A stretch of DNA of 38,285 bases from positions 1 to 38,285 of the forward strand of contig JANQMX010000055.1 in NCBI GenBank assembly GCA_028279885.1, written 5' to 3'. The notes beneath the pieces are model-generated. The model was given only the letters and a program-made list of their open reading frames with translations. It was not told where the DNA came from and did not search any database. This DNA comes from Rhodovibrionaceae bacterium (lineage in GTDB: Bacteria > Pseudomonadota > Alphaproteobacteria > Kiloniellales > DSM-21159). How positions within the stretch are numbered: position 1 is the stretch's first letter; each line of letters starts with the position of its first letter. Below, piece after piece: positions 19,329 through 26,866 of this stretch. Made by a program: the position numbers and the translations under genes.

Positions 19329-20267
19329 CTAGACCAACAACGCGGCGAACGCGCCGACGCTGAGCAGCCAGCCAACGTTCCGGTTAGAATTGAAACGTAC
19401 CCAGCAACCGGCAGGATCGTCGGTGTTCAGGCTCAGGACCTGCCAAAGGAAGTGGGCGGCGACCGCGGCCAGGGCGAGATAGACGGGCCAGCCGGCCCCG
19501 GCGACGACGGCAGCGGCGGTAAAGAACAGCAAGGCCATGAGGTAGAACAGCGCGATCCAGGGCTTGCTGGCCGCCCCCAGGCGCAACGCCGTCGACTTCA
19601 CGCCGATCAAGGCATCGTCTTCCTTGTCCTGGTGGGCATAGATGGTGTCGTAGCCCAGGGTCCAGGCGACGCCGCCGAGGTAGAGCAGCACCGCGGGCCA
19701 GGCGAGCTCGCCGGTCACCGCCGTCCAGCCGACCAAGGCGCCCCAGTTGAAGGTGAAGCCGAGCCAGGCCTGCGGCCAGTAGGTGACGCGCTTCATCAAG
19801 GGATAGGGCACCACCAGAAGCATGGAGAGCAGGCCGACGGCGATGGTCGTCAGGTTGAACTGCAGCAGCACGACCAGCGCCAGGGCCAGTTGCACAAAGA
19901 GGAACCAGAGCGCCTGGTTGAGGCGGATCTCACCGCTCGGCAGGGGGCGGGTCGCGGTGCGCGCGACCTTGCCGTCGATGTCGCGGTCGACGATATCGTT
20001 GATGGTACAGCCCGCACCGCGCATCAGCAGCGCGCCGATGGCGAAGAGCGCCAGGTACCAGGCGATAGTCGCATCGAAGCCGCGACCGCTTGCGCCGGCC
20101 GCGAGCAGGCAGGACCACCAGCAGGGAAACAGCAGCAGCCAGGTGCCGATCGGCCGGTCGAGGCGCACCAGGCGCAGATAGGGCGCCCAGGGCCGAGGCG
20201 CGCGCCGGAGGATCCAGGCGTCCTCTCTGATATCGCTTGCCAGGCGGGTTTCGCCGCCACCAACCAT
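19329..20267 (-). CDS. ubiA: 4-hydroxybenzoate polyprenyltransferase
   Basis: The product is 312 aa with the ATG at 20267. UbiA is a membrane enzyme that prenylates 4-hydroxybenzoate in ubiquinone synthesis. The two Asp-rich motifs that hold the Mg-diphosphate are present: NDIVDRDIDGKVARTATRPL (from residue 90) and DTIYAHQDKEDDALIG (from residue 206). RLDRPIGTWLLLFPCWW precedes the first, and about eight to nine hydrophobic segments are seen. The N-terminal 30 residues are hydrophilic. It is divergent from rsmE across about 150 bp and heads a two-gene unit with the methyltransferase gene. The Asp motifs differ from those of CtaB, so confusion with haem O synthase is unlikely. Confidence 0.93.
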   Translation of the reverse strand: MVGGGETRLASDIREDAWILRRAPRPWAPYLRLVRLDRPIGTWLLLFPCWWSCLLAAGASGRGFDATIAWYLALFAIGALLMRGAGCTINDIVDRDIDGKVARTATRPLPSGEIRLNQALWFLFVQLALALVVLLQFNLTTIAVGLLSMLLVVPYPLMKRVTYWPQAWLGFTFNWGALVGWTAVTGELAWPAVLLYLGGVAWTLGYDTIYAHQDKEDDALIGVKSTALRLGAASKPWIALFYLMALLFFTAAAVVAGAGWPVYLALAAVAAHFLWQVLSLNTDDPAGCWVRFNSNRNVGWLLSVGAFAALLV

Positions 20268-20420
20268 GACTTAGTTTCTTTCCTTATGTGAGGCGGCCAT
20301 TGCCGCCCAGCCCAACAGAGGTCTTACCGGCCTATCCCACAAGAGTGAAATGGCGTTCTGTAACAAAAGACAAGCGAGGCTGCGACAGGCAGCCGCCGTG
20401 AAGACGGGATTCTGAGGCCG

Positions 20421-21212
20421 ATGGGCAAGCTTGCCACCCGTCTCTACGTCGAAGAAGACCTTACCGCCGGCGCGGTCGTGGGGGTCAATCATCAGCAAGC
20501 CCATTACCTGCGCAGCGTGCTGCGCCTCGGGCGCGGCGCGGCGATCGCCCTGTTCAACGGCCGCGACGGCGAGTGGCTGGCCAAGCTCGAGGGCCTGGGT
20601 AAGGGCTGGGCCTCCCTCGCCGTGCAGAGCCGCATCCGCGAACAGAGCGAAAGCCCTGACGTCTGGCTGGTCTTCGCGCCGATCAAGCGGGCGCGCATCG
20701 ACTTTCTCGCCGAGAAGGCGACGGAGCTCGGCTGCCGCCGACTACTTCCCGTGATGACCCGCTTCACCGCGATGGAGCGGGTCAATGTCGAGCGGCTGCG
20801 CGCCAACGCACGCGAGGCGGCCGAGCAGTGCGAGCGGCTGGACGTACCGCTGGTCGAGCCGCCACAGCCGCTGGCCAAGCTGCTCGAAGCCTGGCCGCCC
20901 GAGCGACGGCTTTTCGTCTGCAGCGAACGCGGCTCAGCGCCCCCGTTCGGCGACGCCCTGGCGAAGGCGGCGGAGCCGCAGCCGGCGGCCGTTATGACAG
21001 GACCGGAAGGGGGGTTTGCCGAAAGCGAACTTGCAACGATGGCGCGCCTCCCCTTTGTTACGCTTGTTGGTCTCGGGCCGCGCATCCTGCGGTCCGATAC
21101 GGCGGCATTGGCGGCGCTGGCGATCTGGCAGTCCGTCCAGGGCGACAGCTCAGCCCGGCCGCCGTCACCGGCTTCGGCAGAAGGCGCGTCCGAACCGGAC
21201 CTCGCCGATTGA
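20421..21212 (+). CDS. rsmE: 16S rRNA (uracil1498-N3)-methyltransferase
   Basis: The product is 263 aa, starting MGKLATRLYVEEDLTAG at 20421 with TGAGG just upstream. RsmE is a SPOUT (trefoil-knot) methyltransferase acting on U1498 in the small ribosomal subunit. The N-terminal PUA-like domain contains HQQAHYLRSVLRLGRG. The knot region carries MTGPEGGFAESEL and VGLGPRILRSDTAALAAL, the SAM-binding loops. A C-terminal Ser/Pro-rich extension of about 25 residues goes beyond the usual end. gshA follows after 15 nt, an arrangement seen in other alphaproteobacteria next to ubiA. Confidence 0.95.
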   Translation: MGKLATRLYVEEDLTAGAVVGVNHQQAHYLRSVLRLGRGAAIALFNGRDGEWLAKLEGLGKGWASLAVQSRIREQSESPDVWLVFAPIKRARIDFLAEKATELGCRRLLPVMTRFTAMERVNVERLRANAREAAEQCERLDVPLVEPPQPLAKLLEAWPPERRLFVCSERGSAPPFGDALAKAAEPQPAAVMTGPEGGFAESELATMARLPFVTLVGLGPRILRSDTAALAALAIWQSVQGDSSARPPSPASAEGASEPDLAD

Positions 21213-21227
21213 GGAGGCGCACGTACC

Positions 21228-22598
21228 ATGTCCGCACCGCCGCAGGGTAAAGGCGAGCCGATCACCGATCGCCGCCAGCTCGTCGCCTATCTGGAAAAGG
21301 GCTGCAAGCCGCGCGAGGCTTGGCGCATCGGCACCGAGCACGAGAAGTTCGCCTTCACCTGGGAAGACCTGAAGCCCCTGCCCTACGAGGGCGAGCGCGG
21401 CATCCGCGCTCTCTTGGAAGGCCTGTCGAAATACTGCGGCTGGATGCCTGTCCTGGAAGGCGACAAGCCGATCGCGCTGACCAAGGAAGGCTGCAACGTC
21501 ACCCTGGAGCCTGGCGGCCAGGTCGAGCTCTCCGGCGCGCCGCTGGAAACCCTGCATCAGACCTGCAACGAGGTGCACACCCACCTCGACCAGGTCAAAG
21601 AGGTCTGCGGGCCGATGAACGCCGGGATGCTCGGCATGGGCTTCGCGCCCACCTGGCGGCGCGACGAGATGCCGAAGATGCCCAAGGCCCGCTATGACAT
21701 CATGCGCGCCTACATGCCCAAGAAGGGCAGCCTCGGCCTCGACATGATGCACCGGACCTGCACCGTGCAGGTCAACCTCGACTTCGCCGACGAAGCCGAC
21801 ATGGTGCGCAAGTTCCGCACTTCGCTGGCGCTGCAGCCGATTGCCACGGCACTGTTCGCCAACTCGCCCTTCACCGAGGGCAAGCCGAACGGCTTCCAGA
21901 GCTACCGCAGCCATATCTGGACCGACACGGACCCCGATCGCAGCGGCATGCTGGACTTCGTGTTCGAGGACGGCATGAGCTTCGAGCGCTACGTCGACTA
22001 CATCCTCGACATGCCGATGTACTTCCTCTACCGCGAGGGCCGCTATCTCGACGTCAGCGGCAAGAGCTTCCGCGATTTCATGGAGGGTAAGCTCGACGCG
22101 CTGCCCGGCGAGCGGCCGAACGTCAACGACTGGGCCGACCATCTGACGACGGCCTTTCCGGAGGTGCGCCTCAAGCGCTTTCTCGAGATGCGCGGGGCGG
22201 ATGGCGGCCGCTGGGAGAAGCTCTGCGCCTTGCCGGCATTGTGGGTGGGGCTGCTTTACGACTCCGATGCGCTGACCACCGCCGAGGACCTGGTCAAGGA
22301 CTGGACCAAGGAAGAGCGGCATTTCCTGCGCGACCATGTTCCGCGGGACGGCCTCAAGACGCCCTTCCGCAACCGCGACGTCCAGGCCATCGCCAAGGAT
22401 GTGCTGGCGATCGCTGCCGAGGGCCTGCGGCGAAGGGCCCGCTTCGACCGACTCGGCGATCTGGACGAAACGCAGTTCCTGGCACCGCTCGTGGATATTG
22501 CCGAGACTGGCGAGTCGCCGGCCACCAAGAAGCTGGCCGCCTATCACGGCCGCTGGCAGGGCGCACTGAGCCCGCTGTTTCGGGAATTCGCCTACTGA
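21228..22598 (+). CDS. gshA: glutamate-cysteine ligase, plant/alphaproteobacterial (GCS2) type
   Basis: The product is 456 aa, starting MSAPPQGKGEPITDRRQLVA with GAGGAGG about 10 nt upstream. The enzyme joins glutamate and cysteine with ATP in the first step of glutathione synthesis. WRIGTEHEKFAF, ALTKEGCNVTLEPGGQVELS, RYDIMRAYMPKKG, MMHRTCTVQVNLDFADEADM and YRSHIWTDTDPDR are diagnostic of the plant-type class, which differs from the enterobacterial GshA. The length of about 455 residues is normal. No gshB is nearby. The gene ends 34 bp before the terminator of the first minus-strand small RNA unit, so transcripts converge there. Confidence 0.95.
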   Translation: MSAPPQGKGEPITDRRQLVAYLEKGCKPREAWRIGTEHEKFAFTWEDLKPLPYEGERGIRALLEGLSKYCGWMPVLEGDKPIALTKEGCNVTLEPGGQVELSGAPLETLHQTCNEVHTHLDQVKEVCGPMNAGMLGMGFAPTWRRDEMPKMPKARYDIMRAYMPKKGSLGLDMMHRTCTVQVNLDFADEADMVRKFRTSLALQPIATALFANSPFTEGKPNGFQSYRSHIWTDTDPDRSGMLDFVFEDGMSFERYVDYILDMPMYFLYREGRYLDVSGKSFRDFMEGKLDALPGERPNVNDWADHLTTAFPEVRLKRFLEMRGADGGRWEKLCALPALWVGLLYDSDALTTAEDLVKDWTKEERHFLRDHVPRDGLKTPFRNRDVQAIAKDVLAIAAEGLRRRARFDRLGDLDETQFLAPLVDIAETGESPATKKLAAYHGRWQGALSPLFREFAY

Positions 22599-22631
22599 GA
22601 AAACGGACCGCTTCGCCGCTGGCGACGGGGC

Positions 22632-22667
22632 AAAAAAGTGCCGCCGCTTTTGGGGAAAAGCGGCGGC
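22632..22667 (-). terminator. intrinsic terminator of small RNA unit 1
   Basis: On the minus strand a perfect 12-bp stem (GCCGCCGCTTTT with its complement; loop CCCC) is followed by AC and six T residues (22637-22632). Confidence 0.85.
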
Positions 22668-22715
22668 AATGTGTGCTTGGGGATATGAGGGTTACTAGTC
22701 TTGGGGAAGGGCTAG
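22632..22715 (-). ncRNA. putative small RNA, sibling 1
   Basis: About 84 nt on the minus strand. The 5' part, CTAGCCCTTCCCCAAGACTAG, can close with CTAG/CTAG (extended to 6 bp here) around a C-rich loop. AACCCTCATATCCCCAAG follows unpaired, then the terminator hairpin with a CCCC loop. The block is shared with units 2 and 3; this copy lacks two bases (GT) after CTAG. An upstream TTAAC lies 40 bp before the block and may be part of a promoter. The exposed C-rich runs could pair with G-rich ribosome binding sites, as in C-rich-loop regulators such as RsaE or GsrN. The true 5' end, expression and targets are unknown. Confidence 0.7.
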
Positions 22716-22894
22716 TAGGCGGTAGGTTAGGCGGAGATTCTAAACAAAGCGTTAAGATACGTTAGATTACATCGCCCTAAACCCCGAAAAAACGCGGAAA
22801 AACGGCCTATTTACGAACAGGAATGGTTAACTAATCCGCGCTTTTCTTGAGGAGTTGCCGCCTCAGCCGGTCAATCACTACGGAATCAGGGGCT

Positions 22895-22933
22895 AAAAAG
22901 TGAAGAGCCGCCGTTGGGGGGCGGCGGCTCTTC
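22895..22933 (-). terminator. intrinsic terminator of small RNA unit 2
   Basis: On the minus strand GAAGAGCCGCCG and CGGCGGCTCTTC form a perfect 12-bp stem around an 8-nt C-rich loop, followed by AC and five T residues (22899-22895). Confidence 0.88.
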
Positions 22934-22979
22934 GGTGCTTGGGGATATGAGGGTTACACTAGTCTTGGGGAAGGGCTAG
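22895..22979 (-). ncRNA. putative small RNA, sibling 2
   Basis: About 85 nt on the minus strand. The 42-nt block at 22938-22979 (CTAGCCCTTCCCCAAG, ACTAGTGTAACCCTCATATC, CCCAAG) is identical to that of unit 3. The terminator stem has a different sequence from those of units 1 and 3 but the same shape and a C-rich loop, so the stem structure is kept while its sequence changes. TTAAC lies 40 bp before the block, as in unit 1. It is transcribed opposite to the flanking genes gshA and ridA. Confidence 0.75.
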
Positions 22980-23114
22980 CGTTCCCTTGGTAACACCGAA
23001 GATATAAAAAAGGAGTTAACAGAATTCCAGTGTTTTCTTTCGCTTTTCCATAAAAATTTCACTTCGGGCTCGCGTCTAACGCGAACAATCTGATTTTTAA
23101 CGATTCTTTCGACT

Positions 23115-23146
23115 AAAAAATGAGCCGCAGTGGGGGCTGCGGCTCA
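23115..23146 (-). terminator. intrinsic terminator of small RNA unit 3
   Basis: On the minus strand TGAGCCGCAG and CTGCGGCTCA form a perfect 10-bp stem around a 6-nt loop (CCCCCA), followed directly by six T residues (23120-23115). Confidence 0.88.
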
Positions 23147-23188
23147 CTTGGGGATATGAGGGTTACACTAGTCTTGGGGAAGGGCTAG
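23115..23188 (-). ncRNA. putative small RNA, sibling 3
   Basis: About 74 nt on the minus strand, the shortest of the three. It has the same 42-nt conserved block as unit 2, joined to its terminator stem without the short linker seen in units 1 and 2. A TTAAC element lies 34 bp before the block, with CATAAA about 18 bp after it as a possible -10. The start of the second ridA gene is 70 bp away on the other strand, so the promoter region may be shared or opposed. Confidence 0.72.
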
Positions 23189-23258
23189 GTTTTTTATGTC
23201 ACCTAGTTGAGAAAAAAGTTAATGGTGTAATAACGTCGATGCAAGGGAAAAACCTGTG

Positions 23259-23681
23259 ATGAAAATTGGCCTATCTCAAAAGCTTAACCCGTCTTCCGTT
23301 TTTCCCCCTTTCTCTGCTTACAGTCATGCGGTCGAGTGCAAGGGTCTTTTTCGCTGGCTGCATATCTCGGGGCAGGTGGGAGTCGACATCGAAGGCCGAG
23401 TCGCAAGCGACTCGGAGGCACAACACAGGCAGACGTGGAAAAATATTCTGGCGATTCTACAATCGGCCAACATGAAACCCGAGCATCTCGTCAAAGTCAC
23501 AGCTTACATCACAGAGCAAGCCGATACCCCGATCTATCGCCAAGTCCGCGACGACTCCATTCCCGGAGTCGAATGCGCTTCGACCTTGCTGGTGATCAGC
23601 GGTCTCGCTCACCCGGACTATAAGGTGGAGATCGAAGCGATCGCCGCCGCGCCGGTGGATAGTGGGGATAACTCCGAGTAG
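23259..23681 (+). CDS. RidA/YjgF/UK114 family protein, second copy
   Basis: The product is 140 aa starting MKIGLSQKLNPSSVFPPFSA at the ATG at 23259; a GTG one codon earlier overlaps it. AGGGA is upstream. Family signs are LHISGQVGVDIEGRV, WKNILAILQSANMKPEHLVK and the end YKVEIEAIAAAP. The position of the catalytic arginine of RidA (PAR-S/T) reads VECASTLLVISG here, so an imine deaminase role is doubtful. Its codon choice in the first half is less GC-rich than that of the neighbours, which may point to later gain. It has little sequence in common with the other Rid protein of this window beyond the fold. It converges with tldD after 21 bp. Confidence 0.87.
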   Translation: MKIGLSQKLNPSSVFPPFSAYSHAVECKGLFRWLHISGQVGVDIEGRVASDSEAQHRQTWKNILAILQSANMKPEHLVKVTAYITEQADTPIYRQVRDDSIPGVECASTLLVISGLAHPDYKVEIEAIAAAPVDSGDNSE

Positions 23682-23702
23682 GTCTACCTGAAACGGGCGT
23701 CG

Positions 23703-25136
23703 TCAGGTTGCCGTGCCGCCGACGGTGATCGCGCTGACCAGCATGGAGGGTTGGCCGACTCCGACCGGCACGCCTTGGCCGTTCTTGCCGCAGGTCCCGA
23801 TGCCCTTGTCGAGCGCCATGTCGTTGCCAACCATGGTGACGCGGTTCATGACCTCCGGCCCATTGCCGATCAGCGTGGCGCCTTTGACCGGCCGGCCGAC
23901 CTTCCCGTCCTCGATGAGATAGGCTTCGGTGCAGCTGAAGGTGAACTTGCCTGAGGTGATGTCGACCTGGCCGCCGCCGAAGTTCACCGCGTAGAGACCG
24001 TTCTTGACGCTCGCCAGGATCTCCTCGCGGCTGTGGCTGCCGTTCAGCATGTAGGTGTTGGTCATCCGCGGCATGGGGATATGCGCGTAGGACTGCCGCC
24101 GACCATTGCCCGTCGGCTTCATCCCCATCAGGCGGGCGTTTTGCCGGTCTTGCATATAGCCGATCAGGATACCGTCCTCGATCAGGACGTTGCGCCCGCT
24201 GGGCGTGCCTTCGTCGTCGACCGTCAATGAGCCGCGACGATCGGCGATGGTGCCGTCGTCGACGATGGTCACGCCCTTCGACGCCACCTGCTCCCCGATT
24301 CGGTCGGAGAAGGTCGAGGTCCGCTTGCGGTTGAAGTCGCCTTCCAGGCCGTGCCCCACGGCCTCGTGGAGCAGCACGCCCGGCCAGCCCGGACCGAGCA
24401 CCACCGGCATCTCGCCCGCCGGCGTGTCGACCGAGCCGAGGTTGACCTCGGCCTGGCGCAGCGCCTCCAGCGCCAAGGCTTGCCAATCCTCCTCCTGCAG
24501 CAGGCGATCGAAGACGAAGCGTCCGCCGGCGCCTGCACTGCCGCTCTCCAGCCGCTCACCGTCCTGCAGAACGACCGAAACGTTGAGCCGCACGAGCGGG
24601 CGGATGTCGGCGCTGCGCTCGCCGCCGGCGCGCAGGATCTGCACCGCCTGCCACGACCCCAAGAGTGAGGCCGAGACCTGACGGATGCGCTCGTCCCGGT
24701 CGCGCAGGAAAGCGTCGATCGCCGAGAGCACCTGCACCTTGTCCTCGAAGGGAATGGCGTTGAGCGGGTTCTCGCTGGTGTAGAGCTGCTGGTTGGTGCC
24801 TGGAGGCGCCGCCTGCAGCGTTCCCGAATGGCCGGCGTGGACCGCCTTCACGGTGTCTGCAGCACGGCGCAGCGCGGCCTCCGAAAGGTCGCTGGCGTGG
24901 GCATAACCGGCCGCCTCGCCGGCGATCGAGCGCAGGCCGAATCCCTGGGAGGTGTCGAAGCTGGCGCTCTTCAGCCGCCCGTCGTCCCAGCTCAGCGCCT
25001 CCGACTGGCGGTACTCCAGGAAGAGTTCGCCGTCATCGGCGCCGGCCAAGGCATCGTCGAGCAGCGCCTGAGCACGGCCGCGATCCAGGCCGGCGCGCTC
25101 GAAGAAGATGTGATCGGTTTCTGGAAGATGGGACAT
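23703..25136 (-). CDS. tldD: metalloprotease TldD
   Basis: The product is 477 aa from the ATG at 25136 (MSHLPETDHIFFERAGLDRG), which matches the usual start of TldD; an ATG 21 codons upstream is less likely. TldD works with TldE as a heterodimer that degrades unfolded peptides and processes microcin-type substrates. The zinc motif HEAVGHGLEGD (His257, Glu258, His262) identifies the catalytic subunit. SYAHIPMPRMTNTYM, FTFSCTEAYLIEDGK and GTCGKNGQGVPVGVGQPSM are conserved C-terminal segments. Its position beside the cytochrome oxidase cluster is common in alphaproteobacteria. No tldE is in the window. Confidence 0.95.
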   Translation of the reverse strand: MSHLPETDHIFFERAGLDRGRAQALLDDALAGADDGELFLEYRQSEALSWDDGRLKSASFDTSQGFGLRSIAGEAAGYAHASDLSEAALRRAADTVKAVHAGHSGTLQAAPPGTNQQLYTSENPLNAIPFEDKVQVLSAIDAFLRDRDERIRQVSASLLGSWQAVQILRAGGERSADIRPLVRLNVSVVLQDGERLESGSAGAGGRFVFDRLLQEEDWQALALEALRQAEVNLGSVDTPAGEMPVVLGPGWPGVLLHEAVGHGLEGDFNRKRTSTFSDRIGEQVASKGVTIVDDGTIADRRGSLTVDDEGTPSGRNVLIEDGILIGYMQDRQNARLMGMKPTGNGRRQSYAHIPMPRMTNTYMLNGSHSREEILASVKNGLYAVNFGGGQVDITSGKFTFSCTEAYLIEDGKVGRPVKGATLIGNGPEVMNRVTMVGNDMALDKGIGTCGKNGQGVPVGVGQPSMLVSAITVGGTAT

Positions 25137-25298
25137 GGCGTGAAGTCCAAAGTGTTGCTGGATGACCGGGTCGGCCGTGTTATGCCATATAGGGCCCACA
25201 GGCTGCCTTGCCCAGACGAAGGTCCCGCGCGGTAAGGGGGTCGCGGCGCGACGGTCCCTGTCGCGTCTTTCACCTTACCCCAAGCATCGAGAGAGAGG

Positions 25299-26636
25299 AT
25301 GACGGTCGAAGCGTTGAAGGGTCTCAATGAGCATCCGCTTAGACGTGAGCTCTCATCCGAAATCCATGCACGCCCCTTCGTCGCTTTGCAGCCGCCCGAG
25401 CGGGTCAGCCACCTGGCGTTCCTGACGGGCGAAGGCGGCCGCGAGGAGGAGTTGAGCCACCTGAGCCAGCTCTGCAGCCGGTTCAAGGTCGCGCCGCCGC
25501 CGGAGAATGCGCGCTTCTTTTACGCGGACCTCGGCCCATTTCGCTTGCGTTGGGAGCGGCACACGGAACACACCGCTTACACCTTCTTCGTGCACGAACG
25601 CGCGCCGACCGCGCCCGACGGAGGGATCGACCGCTTCCAGTCTCCGGTGATCGAGCGCGTGCCGCAGGACTGGCTCAGCAAGGTCACCGGCGAGTTGCTG
25701 GTCGCCCAGCATTTCGAGTTCGAGCCATCCGATGCCCCCGAGCCCTCCGCGGAGGAGTTGGTGCGCATGATGGGTGGCGAGAACTTCGCGGCCAGCCTGG
25801 TCTCGGGCGGCACGGCACGGGTTTGGACCAATTTCGCCATCGCGTCGGATGGTTTCGGCCGCACGCTGGTTCAGGACCGGGCCATGCGCCCCCGCCAGGC
25901 CGGCCGTCTGATCCAGCGCCTCTGCGAGATCGAGAGCTACCGTATGCTGGCCCTTCTCGGCTTTCCGCTGGCCCGGCAATGGGGCGGTGAGTTGACGCGT
26001 TCTGGCGCCATGCTGGCCGCTTTGATGACCCAACCGCAGCCCGACCCCGAGACGGCGGCCGTGGAGGACGATCGCGCGGTGCTGAACGAGCTTAGCCGCT
26101 TGGCCAGCGAAGCGGAGCGCATCGCGGCGCTGACCAGCTACCGCTTCAGCGCCACGAAGGCCTACGGCGCCCTTGTCCAGCGCCGGATTGGCGATCTGCG
26201 GGAAGAGCGCGTCGAGGGCTATCAGACCTTCCAGGAGTTCTTCGAACGCCGACACGCACCGGCCATGCGGACCTGCGAAGCGGTGGCCGCCCGGCTGGAT
26301 GACCTGACCCGTCGCCTGACCCAGGCCGGGCAGCTTCTGCGCACCCGTGTCGAGGTGAAGCTCGAGGCGCAGAACCAGGCGCTGCTCGAATCGATGGACA
26401 GACGCGCGAAGCTGCAGCTGCGCCTGCAGCAGACGGTCGAAGGCCTCTCGGTCGCAGCCATCACCTATTACAGTGTCAGCCTCGTCAATTATCTCGCCGA
26501 GGCTGTAAACAGCGGCGGCTGGTCCATCCCGGTGGACGTCGTCACCGGTCTCAGCATTCCGGTCCTGGCATTCCTCATCTGGATGGGCGTGCGGCGCGTT
26601 CACAAAACTCTGGCCCGGCAGGACGGCCAAACCTGA
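25299..26636 (+). CDS. DUF3422 family membrane-anchored protein
   Basis: The product is 445 aa starting MTVEALKGLNEHPLRRELSS, with GAGAG directly upstream. The N-terminal HPLRRELSSEIHARPF with FLTGEGGREEE is the hallmark of DUF3422, a family common in alphaproteobacteria with no known function. The middle contains coiled-coil-like stretches (about 240-370: RRIGDLREERVEGYQTF, VAARLDDLTRRLTQAG). Two hydrophobic segments near the C-terminus (about 383-403 and 412-432) suggest an inner-membrane hairpin, with most of the protein in the cytoplasm. It is divergent from tldD and precedes ctaC by 230 bp, so a link with membrane or respiratory assembly is possible but unproven. Confidence 0.85.
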   Translation: MTVEALKGLNEHPLRRELSSEIHARPFVALQPPERVSHLAFLTGEGGREEELSHLSQLCSRFKVAPPPENARFFYADLGPFRLRWERHTEHTAYTFFVHERAPTAPDGGIDRFQSPVIERVPQDWLSKVTGELLVAQHFEFEPSDAPEPSAEELVRMMGGENFAASLVSGGTARVWTNFAIASDGFGRTLVQDRAMRPRQAGRLIQRLCEIESYRMLALLGFPLARQWGGELTRSGAMLAALMTQPQPDPETAAVEDDRAVLNELSRLASEAERIAALTSYRFSATKAYGALVQRRIGDLREERVEGYQTFQEFFERRHAPAMRTCEAVAARLDDLTRRLTQAGQLLRTRVEVKLEAQNQALLESMDRRAKLQLRLQQTVEGLSVAAITYYSVSLVNYLAEAVNSGGWSIPVDVVTGLSIPVLAFLIWMGVRRVHKTLARQDGQT

Positions 26637-26866
26637 CCGAGAGGCCTCAGAAAAAGTCCCGGCAAAAAGCGCAGAATCCGCGGTACTGCGCGGTCGATAT
26701 GCCGCAGCGCTTCGAGTTGAGACGTTAAGCACCCTCAGCTAATTTGCGATAGCCAAGCGCAATGCTGCTGATAACAGGCGTCTAATCTGGACAGCCGGTC
26801 TGCGGGGTGCAAAGTTGCGGCGAAACGTGAGTTTCCCGCTTCCGATATGGAGAAATAGGCCCGATC

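Larger units (their letters stand above)
22599..23258. other. 660-bp protein-free region holding three small RNA units
   Basis: The stretch between gshA and the second ridA is richer in A+T than its flanks, has no convincing protein gene, and carries three copies of a conserved block of about 40 bp. Each is joined to a hairpin that is a rho-independent terminator when read on the minus strand. The spacers between units (22716-22894 and 22980-23114) are not similar to each other apart from a TTAAC element 34-40 bp before each unit. Confidence 0.85.

Noticed and set aside
22640-22667. Terminator for gshA on the plus strand
   Set aside because: On the plus strand the hairpin is preceded by A's and followed by AATGTGTGC; the T-run is on the minus strand only.
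22688-22986. Ten-codon ORF in the repeat block on the plus strand (MRVTLVLGKG in units 2 and 3)
   Set aside because: Unit 1 lacks two bases and changes the frame, so the peptide is not kept, while the minus-strand terminators are.
26678-26693. CCGCG/CGCGG hairpin after the DUF3422 gene as a terminator
   Set aside because: Only five pairs and no T-run; chance is likely at this GC content.
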